From the NCBI RefSeq assembly GCF_003665155.1, contig NZ_RCFQ01000030.1, forward strand, positions 1 to 35,924: a DNA stretch of 35,924 nucleotides, given 5' to 3'. How positions within the stretch are numbered: the first letter of the stretch is position 1; every line of letters begins with the position of its first letter. The notes beneath the pieces are model-generated. The model did not search any database. It saw only the letters and a program-made list of their open reading frames with translations, and was not told where the DNA came from. Positions 34,775-35,924 of the stretch are shown one piece after another. The DNA comes from Mariprofundus sp. EBB-1 (GTDB lineage Bacteria; Pseudomonadota; Zetaproteobacteria; Mariprofundales; Mariprofundaceae). A program made the translations under genes and the position numbers.

Positions 34775-35545
34775 TCACAATGCGGCATACTTGATGAGAT
34801 AGTCAGGTATTTGATCTTTAATTTCATCATGCAGATCTGGCAAGCGTGACCAGTGTACACCCTGCTTGTGATGATGAGCAGTGTGGTAACCCAGATTGCC
34901 TGTAGTGATATTGTAAAAGCGATTAAGGTTATTCCTCGATGCTTCAAATTCGTTTTCGGTGCTCAAATCGGAATGATGTTCATAGGTTGCCCAAGACGTC
35001 AATAGAATACCGCAAAGCATCGGCAAGACGAACAGAAACAACCCCTGCATCGGTTTGTACCATGTCAGCAGAGCAACAATCAAAATGGTTATAGCTGTAT
35101 AGATTATGAATTTACTCTGATGCTTCGGAAAGCGTTTCCCTACATTATATCCACGCAGATGCGCTGTGCTCGCAACATTAAGGGTGTATTCAATCTCACC
35201 CATGGTTTCACCAGACTTCCGCTGCCAGCGACTTTCATCCTTATCCTGATCAAGAAAGTTTAAGTGATGGCCAAGCACATGATGCAGCAACCATAAGTTT
35301 GTGGTCACGCCGGTATGCAAAGCATAAAAAATCTCCAGCAGACGGTTCAACGGTTTCTTCTTAAATGTAGGTGTGTGTTGATGATGGTGGTTCCAGGCTC
35401 CGATTTTACCTTTTGGAATAATCATCAACACCCAGAACGCGGCCAATAGCCAGATCTGTTCAACATAAAAGTACAAACAGAAATCTAGAGATGTAATAGC
35501 CAGAATAATGGTAACGGGAATACGGTCAGCGGAGTACCTAAACAC
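34775..35545 (-). CDS. Membrane fatty acid desaturase family protein
   Basis: A 256-aa integral-membrane di-iron desaturase. Histidine boxes: HHHQH (53-57), HHVLGHH (88-94), EHH (189-191) and HTAHHHKQGVHW (221-232). Hydrophobic segments lie at about 10-30, 31-46, 145-162 and 166-185. GTG at 35545 is the likely start, with AAGGA about 9 bases upstream. The family introduces double bonds in acyl lipids; substrate unknown. It converges tail-to-tail with selO, leaving only about 30 bases between. Confidence 0.9.
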   Translation of the reverse strand: MFRYSADRIPVTIILAITSLDFCLYFYVEQIWLLAAFWVLMIIPKGKIGAWNHHHQHTPTFKKKPLNRLLEIFYALHTGVTTNLWLLHHVLGHHLNFLDQDKDESRWQRKSGETMGEIEYTLNVASTAHLRGYNVGKRFPKHQSKFIIYTAITILIVALLTWYKPMQGLFLFVLPMLCGILLTSWATYEHHSDLSTENEFEASRNNLNRFYNITTGNLGYHTAHHHKQGVHWSRLPDLHDEIKDQIPDYLIKYAAL

Positions 35546-35622
35546 AGAGAAAAGTCCTTATGAGTAAAATAATTCGGGCACAGTAACCCTATTCAATAGG
35601 AAAGATACAAGCTGCAGCAGTT

Positions 35623-35790
35623 CTAGGAGGCTGTCCGAGAATAGGAATCGTAGCGAGGGAATGCGGGATTGAGTCAGTTTTCCCGTTCATTTGGGGCGAA
35701 TACTGGTTGTATTTAACGAGAATGAACGGGGAAAGAGGCCAATAACCGCTTTTTCGCAGTAGGTTCTTCTATTCTCGGACAGCCTCCTAG
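35623..35790. mobile_element. MITE-like element with perfect 22-bp inverted ends
   Basis: The ends (35623-35644, starting CTAGGAGGCTGTCCGAGAAT, and its exact complement 35769-35790) enclose about 124 bases with no ORF. The outer 4 bases CTAG on both sides may be a target-site duplication. Inside, TTTCCCGTTCATT and AATGAACGGGGAAA form a second inverted pair. This is the layout of a non-autonomous MITE. Confidence 0.85.
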
Positions 35791-35924
35791 TGATACACCG
35801 AAATAAAATGCAGAATCAGACACCGCTACCGCATTTATATTTACCTTAAATTATTTAGTCATACCCAACTTCAACTACATGGATGCAGGAGGCAGAGCAA
35901 CGCATGGAGCAGTTGCCGAGATCG
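35791..35924. other. Window edge, no supported gene
   Basis: AT-rich sequence then AGGAGG near 35887 and ATG at about 35903; the spacing (11 bases) is too long and too few codons remain to call a gene. Confidence 0.4.

Noticed and set aside
35881-35924. Possible gene start at the right edge
   Set aside because: AGGAGG is 11 bases from the ATG and only a few codons remain.

Overview
This window looks like chromosomal DNA of a Gram-negative bacterium, most likely a proteobacterium. It carries an LPS-heptose epimerase (HldD), an outer-membrane-assembly lipoprotein of the BamE type, a TolC-family outer-membrane channel, several lipoproteins, and RpoH-like heat-shock promoters. A Zetaproteobacterium (Mariprofundus-like) is my impression from gene content only; nothing in the sequence proves it.

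Layout. (1) 1-4697, minus strand: a TolC-like channel with an extra C-terminal NTF2-like domain, overlapping by one base with the start of a giant LEPR-XLL/DUF4347 surface protein that runs off the left edge; together they look like a type I secretion channel and its cargo. (2) 5128-10153, minus strand: the order grpE, dnaK, dnaJ, dapB, tRNA-Glu(CUC), with RpoH-type promoters before grpE and dnaK and terminators after dnaK and the tRNA. (3) 10401-12722, plus strand: an L,D-transpeptidase, an unknown gene, hldD and a BamE-like lipoprotein. (4) 12799-18462, plus strand: a compact locus with three Roadblock/LC7 proteins, an unknown 214-aa protein, a small GTPase, a LysM lytic transglycosylase and a peptide-binding lipoprotein. 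The first and last Roadblock genes appear to start with ATT and ATC. (5) 18590-22624: ribF, a decayed GxxExxY gene inside inverted repeats, and ileS with a TTG start. (6) 22625-25933: a hairpin-rich intergenic element, then a 468-aa protein overlapping an XPB-type helicase closely resembling actinobacterial XPB.

(7) 26060-29365: small unknown genes, a divergent 3-methyladenine glycosylase I, and a 2OG-Fe(II) oxygenase. (8) 29516-30930: a response-regulator scrap and a pair of diverged paralogues, one an Ala/Lys-rich lipoprotein and one a secreted SPOR-domain protein. (9) 31570-35545: a Pcm-family methyltransferase, an exported unknown protein, SelO (protein AMPylase) and a membrane desaturase. 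(10) 35623-35790: a MITE-like element with 22-bp perfect inverted ends.

The most novel-looking content is the Roadblock/GTPase/cell-wall locus with its two non-canonical start codons. Next are the TolC-NTF2 plus giant adhesin pair and the XPB helicase pair. No CRISPR array, rRNA, integrase or intact transposase was seen.
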